Shown piece by piece: positions 1 to 5,385 of a stretch of 12,667 nt of DNA (position 1 is its first letter; the number at the start of each line of letters is the position of its first letter). Both the position numbers and the translations under genes were made by a program. This DNA is from CAZJWR01 sp964549765 (GTDB lineage Bacteria; Zixibacteria; MSB-5A5; GN15; JAAZOE01): positions 1 to 12,667 of the forward strand of contig CAZJWR010000088.1 of the NCBI GenBank assembly GCA_964549765.1, read 5' to 3'. Below the pieces are notes generated by a model. That model was not told where the DNA came from, did not search any database, and saw only the letters and a list, made by a program, of their open reading frames with translations.

Positions 1-28
1 CATCAAGGCCAAAGAGGGGGCGAAGTAA
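1..28 (+). CDS. 3' end of an upstream gene (partial)
   Basis: The frame starting at base 2 reads I-K-A-K-E-G-A-K and stops at TAA (26-28), directly abutting the ATG of the next gene. The GAGGGGG stretch that would be the next gene's ribosome binding site lies inside these last codons, as expected for a tightly packed operon. Eight codons are too few to identify the product. From the usual order in such clusters (ExbB/TolQ-like protein, ExbD, ExbD, TonB) an ExbB-like proton-channel subunit is the natural guess, but this is inference from context only. Confidence 0.5.
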
Positions 29-499
29 ATGAAGATCAAAAAGAAACGGCGGCTCAACATCCGCATCGACATGACGCCGATGGTCGATATCGCCTTTCTT
101 CTGTTGATATTCTATATGACGACCACGCAGTTCAAACCGCCGGAGAAGAAGACGGTCGAGCTGCCGACGTCGCATTCGGAGGTTTCTCTTCCGGATAGGG
201 ACGTCATCAACGTGACAGTGACCAAGGAAGACTCGATCTTCGTCGATTATGTCGAGAAGAGGACGGTCGAAATTGACGGTCGTCCCGTATCTATGCCGAT
301 TCGCACGTATATAGAAGCGACCACGGGCACTGTTGGTTCAGTAATCAACGGTTTCCGGATTCGGAACCGGAACGCCTTTTTGGTCATCAAAGCGGATAAA
401 GACGCCAGCTATGGAACGATGGAGGGCATCATGAAAACGCTTCAGGAACAGCATTTGACGCGTTTCCAGATAATCACCAAGCTGGAACAAGAAGTATAA
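29..499 (+). CDS. exbD: ExbD/TolR-family biopolymer transport protein (first copy)
   Basis: Subunit of the ExbB-ExbD proton-driven motor in the inner membrane, which powers TonB-dependent transport across the outer membrane. The 156-residue protein has a short basic cytoplasmic tail (residues 1-13), the family signature DMTPMVDIAFLLLIFYM (14-30) containing one transmembrane helix, and a periplasmic domain. Asp20 corresponds to the essential membrane Asp of ExbD (Asp25 in E. coli). The periplasmic part (about 35-156) starts with the usual VELPTS-type strand and ends with the DASYGTMEGIMKTL helix region typical of the family. It carries an insertion around residues 75-115. The start is fixed by GAGGGGG about 8 nt upstream and by the abutting stop codon of the previous gene. 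It is followed after 23 nt by a second exbD, a common arrangement in FCB bacteria. Confidence 0.93.
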   Translation: MKIKKKRRLNIRIDMTPMVDIAFLLLIFYMTTTQFKPPEKKTVELPTSHSEVSLPDRDVINVTVTKEDSIFVDYVEKRTVEIDGRPVSMPIRTYIEATTGTVGSVINGFRIRNRNAFLVIKADKDASYGTMEGIMKTLQEQHLTRFQIITKLEQEV

Positions 500-522
500 A
501 TGTATAAAGGTGGTGATAAGCT

Positions 523-1140
523 ATGGCCGGTGTAGATGTTAGCGCTCCGCAAAAGAAAAGCGGCAAGAAAGGGCTGAGGCGCCCCAAACGGCGTATCGGT
601 ATCCGTATCGATATGACGCCGATGGTGGATATCGCCTTCCTGCTGCTGATTTTCTACATGGTGACGACGGTATTCGCGATGCCCCAGGCGATGGAAATCA
701 ACCTACCGCCGGCGTCGAAGGAAGACCTCAAGATTCTGGATAAGAACCTCCTCACGATTCACGTGGACGGAAACGGGAGATACTATTGGAATATTGGCAC
801 CGAATTGCCCATCCCGATGCGCACCGATTCGTTGCGGACCCTGCTGGTCGATCAGAACAAGGGCAACGCCAAGCTGAATACGCTGATAATCATCAACAAG
901 GACGCCAAGTACAAAACGATGGTCGATATCCTCGATGAAATCGACCTGATCGAGCGTTCCTTCAACGCCGCCACGGCCAAAGAAATGGGAGTGACGGTTA
1001 AGGAATTCAACGATCCCAAAAACGATCGATACGAGGAATTTCAGGCTAAAAAATTCTCGTATCGCTACGCCATGAAACCCTGGGAGGACCGTGACTCTCG
1101 CATGATCGAGAAAGTCCTCTCGCAGAACGGGGGTGCATAA
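523..1140 (+). CDS. exbD: ExbD/TolR-family biopolymer transport protein (second copy, extended C terminus)
   Basis: Second ExbD paralogue of the same motor, 205 residues. A longer basic cytoplasmic tail (1-28) precedes the same DMTPMVDIAFLLLIFYM signature (30-46), with Asp36 as the predicted proton-carrying residue. From the two residues before this signature to its end, the two copies are identical over 20 positions. The periplasmic domain runs from about 55 to 150 and includes DAKYKTMVDILDEI, the family's terminal helix region. About 55 further residues, rich in charged and aromatic residues, follow and have no counterpart in the first copy. The ribosome binding site AAGGTGG (507-513) lies 9 nt before the ATG. 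tonB-1 begins 2 nt after the stop. The two ExbD proteins probably form a heterodimer or serve alternative motors; that part is inference. Confidence 0.93.
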   Translation: MAGVDVSAPQKKSGKKGLRRPKRRIGIRIDMTPMVDIAFLLLIFYMVTTVFAMPQAMEINLPPASKEDLKILDKNLLTIHVDGNGRYYWNIGTELPIPMRTDSLRTLLVDQNKGNAKLNTLIIINKDAKYKTMVDILDEIDLIERSFNAATAKEMGVTVKEFNDPKNDRYEEFQAKKFSYRYAMKPWEDRDSRMIEKVLSQNGGA

Positions 1141-1142
1141 CC

Positions 1143-1880
1143 ATGGCAAACGCATTACAACACGCCCAGATGCCGTACGGTGCGTTTGAACTCAAACGTA
1201 CCTACCAGCGGAACATGATCATGGGAACGGGCTTTACGGTCCTGCTAACGGCCTTCATCGTCTTTTCGGTCTGGCTGTACAACGTCATCACGTACCAGGA
1301 CTTGCAGCCGACCAATGTCATCCGCATCAGGACCATCGCCGATCTGGGCGCGCCGCCGTCGCTGCAGGCCAAACCGCCCCAGATCGACATCGCCAAGCCG
1401 AACGTGGCCGCTCCCAAAATCGGTATCCCCAAACCGGTCGCCGAAGACGAAGTCGTCGACGAGGACGTCGTGATCGCGTCCCGGGAAGAACTCCAGGAGA
1501 TCAATGCGCCGGTGCTCTCGGGCAGTGAGGGAAAAGGCTCGGAGATTGTCATCGATATCCCCGAGGGCGACTATATGCCGTCGCCGGATGAATTCGTCCC
1601 GGTCGAGGAGCAGCCGGTGCAGATTTACGAGGAAATTCCCGAGTATCCCCGGCTGGCCCAGGAAGGCGGTTTCACCGGTTTCGTGATTGTGCAGGCCTTT
1701 GTCGACAAAGACGGCAACGTCAAGAAGGCCCAGGCCATCAAAACCAACCGCCCCAACATGGGTTTTGAAGAGGCTGCCGTTAAAGCCGCCTACAAGTGCA
1801 AGTACCGTCCGGCGATCCAGAACGGCAACCCCATCGGCGTCTGGATTTCGTACAAGTACGACTTTACGCTGAATAATTAA
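1143..1880 (+). CDS. tonB: TonB-family energy transducer (first copy)
   Basis: Links the ExbB-ExbD motor to outer-membrane receptors. The 245-residue protein has a cytoplasmic tail (1-24) with a PYGAFELK motif, one transmembrane helix (about 25-46), a periplasmic linker rich in Pro, Lys and acidic residues (about 70-158), and a TonB C-terminal domain (160-245). The latter shows YPRLAQEGGFTGFV, AFVDKDGNVKKA, FEEAAVKAAYKCKYRPA and the closing WISYKYDF strand. The start follows GGGGGTG, 2 nt after the exbD-2 stop, so translation is probably coupled. The classical Ser-x3-His motif of the E. coli TonB membrane anchor is not visible. A 13-bp hairpin follows the stop by 8 nt. The paralogue at 2874-3626 shares the N-terminal motif and the C-terminal domain but has a different linker. 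Confidence 0.93.
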   Translation: MANALQHAQMPYGAFELKRTYQRNMIMGTGFTVLLTAFIVFSVWLYNVITYQDLQPTNVIRIRTIADLGAPPSLQAKPPQIDIAKPNVAAPKIGIPKPVAEDEVVDEDVVIASREELQEINAPVLSGSEGKGSEIVIDIPEGDYMPSPDEFVPVEEQPVQIYEEIPEYPRLAQEGGFTGFVIVQAFVDKDGNVKKAQAIKTNRPNMGFEEAAVKAAYKCKYRPAIQNGNPIGVWISYKYDFTLNN

Positions 1881-1888
1881 CTGATTTG

Positions 1889-1918
1889 TGCGGGGAAGGA
1901 CGAGCGTCTTTCCCCGCA
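1889..1918 (+). terminator. Strong 13-bp hairpin after tonB-1
   Basis: TGCGGGGAAGGAC (1889-1901) pairs with GTCTTTCCCCGCA (1906-1918) through 13 pairs including one G-T wobble, closed by the tetraloop GAGC. It begins 8 nt after the tonB-1 stop codon. No T-run follows, so it is not a complete intrinsic terminator. It could be a 3'-end stabiliser, a partial terminator that lowers expression of the downstream genes, or an attenuator. The hairpin is seen directly; its role is inferred. Confidence 0.55.
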
Positions 1919-2052
1919 ACCTCACCTCGGGGCGGTCGTGTCCGCCCGATGTTCCTCACCAGTACCCCTCCGCCAAAACAGGTGTACGCGTTTTGCCGCC
2001 GGATGACAACGGCGGGAAACGTCCGACCGGGAAAAGGGACCACAGCGCAACC

Positions 2053-2078
2053 GCCGGTCAGGAATAAACTCGACCGGC
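2053..2078 (+). repeat. Inverted repeat upstream of the first small membrane gene
   Basis: GCCGGTC (2053-2059) and GACCGGC (2072-2078) are perfect 7-bp arms around a 12-nt loop, ending about 16 nt before the ribosome binding site of the gene at 2109. It may fold in the leader RNA or be a protein-binding site. In a region rich in CCGG a chance repeat is possible. The remainder of the 228-bp gap 1881-2108 shows only the 1889-1918 hairpin and no convincing promoter. Confidence 0.25.
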
Positions 2079-2108
2079 AACGGACGTGCAACCAACGGAG
2101 GGGTCCTT

Positions 2109-2420
2109 ATGAGAGGAATGTTAAAATATAATGACGGGGCGAGGGATGACGGGGCGGCGCGATCGGACGCGCTGTCGATTCCCCGGGAATGGCTGCAGGA
2201 ATGGTTCGCCACTGTCTGCCTCATGATCGTGCTGGCGGCGATGGTGTTCCTGATGATGTTGTCCATTTATCTCGTCGTTACCAAACCGGAACCGTCGGCT
2301 ATTCCCGAACAGCGCCACGCCCAGACTACCGGGAGCCTCTGCGTCGCAGATGAATGCAGCGAATCCGGCCAGGGTATGGGCGTATCGCTTTTCGCCATTC
2401 CAGGCGACGGCGCGGCATAG
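2109..2420 (+). CDS. Small single-pass inner-membrane protein of unknown function
   Basis: I do not recognise this 103-residue protein. It has a polar N-terminal region (1-31) with mixed charge, an amphipathic patch ending in REWLQEW, one very hydrophobic helix (about 34-57), then KPEPSAIP and a polar tail with two cysteines (in CVADEC). The coding call rests on the ribosome binding site GGAGGGG about 8 nt before the ATG, the clear membrane segment, and the position between two tonB genes on the same strand. The layout (N-terminal tail, single helix, Lys/Arg-Pro just after the helix, polar tail) resembles the protein at 2588-2890, so the two may be distant paralogues. A role as an accessory subunit of the TonB-ExbBD machinery is inference from context. 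Confidence 0.6.
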   Translation: MRGMLKYNDGARDDGAARSDALSIPREWLQEWFATVCLMIVLAAMVFLMMLSIYLVVTKPEPSAIPEQRHAQTTGSLCVADECSESGQGMGVSLFAIPGDGAA

Positions 2421-2587
2421 CCTGACCCTTGTCTTACCGCAGGTATCGGTTACCCCCCGGATATACGATCGATACCGCTAATCGGCCGGCCCGACCGGCG
2501 TCCAGTCTGAGAAAAAAGGCCATGTGGCGATGACCCGGCCCAATCCGGATCATCGGATGTAAAACCTTCGTAACGAGGAGGGGGAAA

Positions 2588-2890
2588 ATGGACCTTTTTT
2601 CACGCGCCACGATGTCGCATCACTGCGACCATCTCACCTATCCATTCGGCAACATATCATGTGCCGCTGTGTCGGTATCGCGCGGTCTGTATCTGGCCGT
2701 AATCGTCGGCATCATCATGATTCTGGCCATGGGATCGATTTTGGCCGTCCAGATGCGCCCGTATGCAATGGCTCCGGCAAAGATATTGGGCGGACATCCC
2801 AATCAACCGCGTCTGGTTGACTCCGGTTCGGCGACCGGTAATAATGCGATTTCCAGAGAAGGGGGTGACGATAATGGCCGAATTATCTGA
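2588..2890 (+). CDS. Second small single-pass membrane protein, overlapping tonB-2
   Basis: Unrecognised 100-residue protein. Its N-terminal part (1-30) is rich in His, Cys and Ser (HHCDH near residues 11-15). One hydrophobic helix follows (about 33-54, LYLAVIVGIIMILAMGSILA), then MRPYAMAP and a polar Gly/Asn-rich tail. A strong ribosome binding site, GAGGAGGGGG, lies about 5 nt before the ATG. The last 17 nt overlap the start of tonB-2 in another frame, which suggests translational coupling and supports a real gene. It probably works with tonB-2; the function is unknown. The 167 nt before it (2421-2587) contain only weak CCGG-type repeats and no convincing promoter. Confidence 0.6.
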   Translation: MDLFSRATMSHHCDHLTYPFGNISCAAVSVSRGLYLAVIVGIIMILAMGSILAVQMRPYAMAPAKILGGHPNQPRLVDSGSATGNNAISREGGDDNGRII

Positions 2891-3626
2891 TGCGCCCTAC
2901 GGGGCGTTCGAAATGAAACTTTCCCACCAGAAGCACATGCTGATCGGCATGCTGCTCGCCCTCCTCTTTATCGCCTGGGCGGTTGTCGCCGTCCTCCGCA
3001 ACTGCGTATCGACCGGCGATGAAACGTCAATCGACTGGAACAAATGGCGCATCGTTAAGAGCGTCAAAATCGTCGACGATGTTTTCCCCGTCGACGGAGG
3101 ATCGACTTACCCGAACGTAAACAAGACTCTGTCGACAAATCCCGCGGGGTTTATTCCGGATCCGGACCTCGACGATGAAATCGACGAAGAGAAGCCCGTC
3201 ATAATATCACGGAATCCATTTTCGGATGGAATCGGCGACTTCGGCGACGGAAACGGCGTGTATGGCGGCGGACAGCCCGGCGTCGGCGGTTCCGGTATGG
3301 GAACGGGCGGGGGAGGGGGAGACATCCCGCCGCGGGAGGCGTTCATTCCCCATCAAGAACTGCCCAAGCTGGTTTATGAGGAAACGCCGGTGTATCCGAA
3401 GCTGGCGTTGGAGGGCGGCTTTTCGGCGGAAGTCTATCTCTATGCTTTTGTAGATAAAGACGGCCATGTGAAAAAAGTCGAGATTGTTAAATGCACGCGG
3501 CCCAATATCGGCTTTGAGGAAGCCGCCGAAGCGGCGGCATACAAAAATATTTACCGGCCGGCCATTCAGAACGGCTATCCGATCGGCATATGGATAGCCT
3601 TTAAGGTCAGATTTGTCGCACAATGA
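2874..3626 (+). CDS. tonB: TonB-family energy transducer (second copy, glycine-rich linker)
   Basis: A 250-residue TonB paralogue. The cytoplasmic tail (1-21) carries PYGAFEMK, matching PYGAFELK of the first copy. One transmembrane helix (about 22-42), an acidic segment (DPDLDDEIDEE, about 97-107), a glycine-rich linker (about 119-150, including GMGTGGGGG) and a TonB C-terminal domain (about 165-250) follow. The C-terminal domain has YPKLALEGGFSAEV, AFVDKDGHVKKV, FEEAAEAAAYKNIYRPA and WIAFKVRF. The frame is open further upstream, to an ATG at 2763. I chose 2874 because GGGGGTGA precedes it and because homology to tonB-1 begins exactly there. The start lies inside the end of the previous gene. 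Unlike the first copy, a Ser17-x3-His21 pair precedes the helix, superficially like the Ser-His pair of E. coli TonB. Confidence 0.92.
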   Translation: MAELSDAPYGAFEMKLSHQKHMLIGMLLALLFIAWAVVAVLRNCVSTGDETSIDWNKWRIVKSVKIVDDVFPVDGGSTYPNVNKTLSTNPAGFIPDPDLDDEIDEEKPVIISRNPFSDGIGDFGDGNGVYGGGQPGVGGSGMGTGGGGGDIPPREAFIPHQELPKLVYEETPVYPKLALEGGFSAEVYLYAFVDKDGHVKKVEIVKCTRPNIGFEEAAEAAAYKNIYRPAIQNGYPIGIWIAFKVRFVAQ

Positions 3627-3671
3627 TTTTCTGCTGCAGGTTGACGCTGTTACCCCCTCGTTAGTTCACCC

Positions 3672-3699
3672 GGGGGCCGCCAGGGAGGGGCGGCTCCCC
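3672..3699. terminator. Hairpin between convergent genes
   Basis: GGGG (3672-3675) plus GCCGCC (3676-3681) pair with GGCGGC (3689-3694) plus CCCC (3696-3699), giving 10 GC pairs with one bulged T (3695) and a 7-nt loop. It sits in the 84-bp gap between tonB-2 and the converging outer-membrane gene, a natural place for a shared terminator. T-runs are weak on both sides, so efficiency is uncertain. Confidence 0.5.
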
Positions 3700-3710
3700 C
3701 TTCACCGTCA

Positions 3711-4898
3711 TCAAAACGAAAAAGTCAAATTCGCAAAGGCCGTCTCATCGAGCGGCGTATCGATACCGCCGTATTTGGCATAATCGACCGTGAAATCCAC
3801 ATGCGTTGCCAAGTATCGGAGAATGCCGTTGTCGATCTCGGGCCGGGTCAAAAGCAGCCATTCCATAACGCCGTGCAGACTGAGACCAACTCCGAACGTA
3901 TTATATGACACCTGTCCGGCAACGTCGGCGTAGGAACCGAATCGGAAAAAGACGGCATCCATAAGGCCCCATTCGCCGCCCTGCCGGTATATCTTATACG
4001 GTTCGCCGATTTCCCATCGATCGCGCTGCCAGCACATTTGCAGCGAGAAAATCGTTGCCCCCTGATAAGCAAGCGCGCCGTATCCGCCGACACCGATTTT
4101 TCTCATGCGTGGTAGCGGACTGGCGTTTGCCGCGTCGATGTAGGCGATGCTGTCGCCGCCGTTGGCGTATACGTATGCGAATGACGGCGTGAACGTGACC
4201 TCGTAGTCCGGCGGCAAGGTTCGGTCGGGCCGAAGCGCCCGCTGAACCAGATTGGCCATCGGCAAATCCACAATCAGGCCGAAATCGTAGGCGTCCGCTT
4301 CGGCATTCGCGAAGATAAGATTTTCATTGCTGTCGAAAGCGGCCAGGTTGCTGTGGATTTTCTTCTTGGTGACGCCGACTCCCAAACGCGCGAAATATTC
4401 GATCCCAATGCCGGCCGAATAATAATCTGCTTTATCGATATCGTGGGTCGTGCCGACAGTGTTTCCGGAAACGTCAGCGATGTTAATGACTCCATAATCC
4501 ATCTTCAACGAGGAATAGGCCAGACCGATGCCTATGTCGTAATCGGTGTCGGCCGACGTGATGCGACGGGCCGACACGCCGCCGCTGATCTCGAATGACT
4601 TGAGCTTGAGATCGGAATCGATTTGCGGCAGCCAATCGGTCGAGTTCGGAAAGGATACCGAGAAAACCTTATCGAGATGGAAAAGACCGAGCGCGCCGGG
4701 ATTGTATAACGGGGACTGCTCATTAACGACATTGAGGGCGCAGCCGCCCATACCGTTGACGCGGGCCGAATTGGTGATAAAGAGGAAAAGCGCGGCAGCC
4801 TCGCCGACTTTCTTCTGCGCAGCGGCATCCGGCGCATGAGTGGCAATAAAGGATAGGCATAAGGCCGTCACCACCGGGATAGTAAACCTGCGGCTCAT
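3711..4898 (-). CDS. PorV/PorQ-type outer-membrane beta-barrel protein
   Basis: A 395-residue exported protein. Residues 1-27 form a signal peptide (MSRR, hydrophobic core, then DAAA before Q28). The mature start has GEAAALFLFITNSARVNGMG followed by ALNVVNEQSPLYNPGAL. This corresponds to the N-terminal signature of the PorV/PorQ (UPF0164) family: a Phe-rich strand, an AR-x-x-GMGG turn and an NPA/G-L motif. Alternating beta-strand patterns continue to a C-terminal aromatic end, FANLTFSF, a typical barrel-assembly signal. The family is FadL-like. In Bacteroidetes, PorV serves type IX secretion, but many FCB members have unrelated roles, so the function here is open. AAGGAGGG precedes the start. 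The gene is transcribed away from the helicase module and toward tonB-2. No other secretion genes are in the window. Confidence 0.85.
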   Translation of the reverse strand: MSRRFTIPVVTALCLSFIATHAPDAAAQKKVGEAAALFLFITNSARVNGMGGCALNVVNEQSPLYNPGALGLFHLDKVFSVSFPNSTDWLPQIDSDLKLKSFEISGGVSARRITSADTDYDIGIGLAYSSLKMDYGVINIADVSGNTVGTTHDIDKADYYSAGIGIEYFARLGVGVTKKKIHSNLAAFDSNENLIFANAEADAYDFGLIVDLPMANLVQRALRPDRTLPPDYEVTFTPSFAYVYANGGDSIAYIDAANASPLPRMRKIGVGGYGALAYQGATIFSLQMCWQRDRWEIGEPYKIYRQGGEWGLMDAVFFRFGSYADVAGQVSYNTFGVGLSLHGVMEWLLLTRPEIDNGILRYLATHVDFTVDYAKYGGIDTPLDETAFANLTFSF

Positions 4899-4960
4899 GA
4901 CATCCCTCCTTGAGTGCAGATGATTTTATAGCAGCTTCTATTTTCAGCAAGGATGGCCGC

Positions 4961-4988
4961 AATATACGACACTCATCAAAGGGATCAA
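4961..4988 (-). promoter_or_regulatory. Candidate promoter of the outer-membrane barrel gene
   Basis: On the minus strand TTGATC (4983-4988) and TATATT (4961-4966) are separated by 16 bp, giving a plausible sigma-70 promoter about 60 bp upstream of the start codon. The -35 box has two mismatches to consensus, so this is a moderate call. Confidence 0.4.
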
Positions 4989-5101
4989 GTATAATCCGGC
5001 GCCCCAGAAATTCCCCCGTTTCGTCGGCGCTCCGGCTATCCCATATATTGTGCATCGCGAGTATTTCTGTCACTATATGCTGATTGGGATTCGATTTCTT
5101 G

Positions 5102-5150
5102 AAAAAACGCCAAAAAATCGCTTGACAACTGCACAAATGTGCAGTATTTT
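5102..5150 (+). promoter_or_regulatory. Strong sigma-70 promoter with phased A-tracts
   Basis: The -35 box TTGACA (5122-5127) is perfect, the spacer is 17 bp (5128-5144) and the -10 box is TATTTT (5145-5150). Two A6 tracts (5102-5107 and 5112-5117) are exactly 10 bp apart. They fall at about -55 and -45 relative to a predicted start near 5157, as in UP elements that bind the RNA polymerase alpha subunits. The promoter drives the zinc-ribbon gene and probably the helicase. A perfect palindrome fills the spacer, so a strong promoter appears to be held off by a repressor. Confidence 0.75.
5129..5144. promoter_or_regulatory. Palindromic operator, LexA-box-like
   Basis: CTGCACAAATGTGCAG consists of perfect 7-bp inverted arms (CTGCACA / TGTGCAG) around AA, lying wholly between the -35 and -10 boxes. 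Its core TGCACAAATGTGCA fits the pattern TGCNC-N4-GTGCA that I recall as the LexA-binding sequence of Fibrobacter succinogenes. A repressor bound here would block RNA polymerase. The palindrome and its position are seen directly. The match to that LexA motif is from memory of the literature, and control by LexA is inference, because lexA is not in the window. Confidence 0.65.
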
Positions 5151-5188
5151 GACTTTGCACCGATAATGAGCAAAGAATCGAGGAAATC

Positions 5189-5338
5189 ATGAATAGACCC
5201 AAAGAAGCAAGGCGAAGCGGTCCCCTCACGATTACGGGCGGCAGGAGTGTCCACCCGTGCCCGGAGTGCGGAGGAAGATTGGTCCGACTGGGAATGTGTT
5301 TCAGCTGCCTGTCATGTGGCTGGGGAGGATGCGGCTGA
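5189..5338 (+). CDS. 49-residue zinc-ribbon protein, NrdJ-tail-like
   Basis: A very short gene with GAGG about 5 nt before the ATG and a strong promoter just upstream. After a basic N-terminal stretch (MNRPKEARR) the protein has Cys24-x2-Cys27, Cys37-x2-Cys40, Cys43 and Cys48, with the pattern CPECGGRL ... C-x2-C-x2-CGW-x2-C. This strongly resembles the C-terminal zinc-binding tail of B12-dependent class II ribonucleotide reductases (NrdJ), which has CPECG ... GC-x2-C-x2-CGYSKC. In NrdJ the tail is thought to help re-reduce the active site or bind metal. Here it stands alone, with no reductase nearby. It may be a detached NrdJ-type module or a small metal- or nucleic-acid-binding protein. It is the first gene of the palindrome-controlled transcript and lies 47 nt before the helicase. 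Fold confidence is high; function is unknown. Confidence 0.75.
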   Translation: MNRPKEARRSGPLTITGGRSVHPCPECGGRLVRLGMCFSCLSCGWGGCG

Positions 5339-5385
5339 ATCAGCGGTGAGGGCGTTATCAGGCATTGTTGCCGGGGGTGTGAAAA

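Noticed and set aside
1245..1925. Minus-strand open frame (226 codons) opposite tonB-1
   Set aside because: It is a shadow of the tonB-1 codons, has Asp/Arg/Gly-rich composition, and runs through the hairpin at 1889-1918.
1886..2131. 81-codon plus-strand frame in the gap after tonB-1
   Set aside because: It has no ribosome binding site, begins inside the hairpin region and has low-complexity basic composition. The following gene at 2109 overlaps it and has much better signals.
2442..2476. GGTATCG / CGATACC inverted repeat before the second small membrane gene
   Set aside because: Seven-base arms with a 21-nt loop and no matching promoter boxes around them; likely chance.
2763..2873. Upstream in-frame ATG for tonB-2 that would add 37 residues
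   Set aside because: It has no good ribosome binding site. The extra residues lie in the coding region of the preceding small membrane gene, and homology to tonB-1 starts at the 2874 ATG, which has GGGGGTGA upstream.
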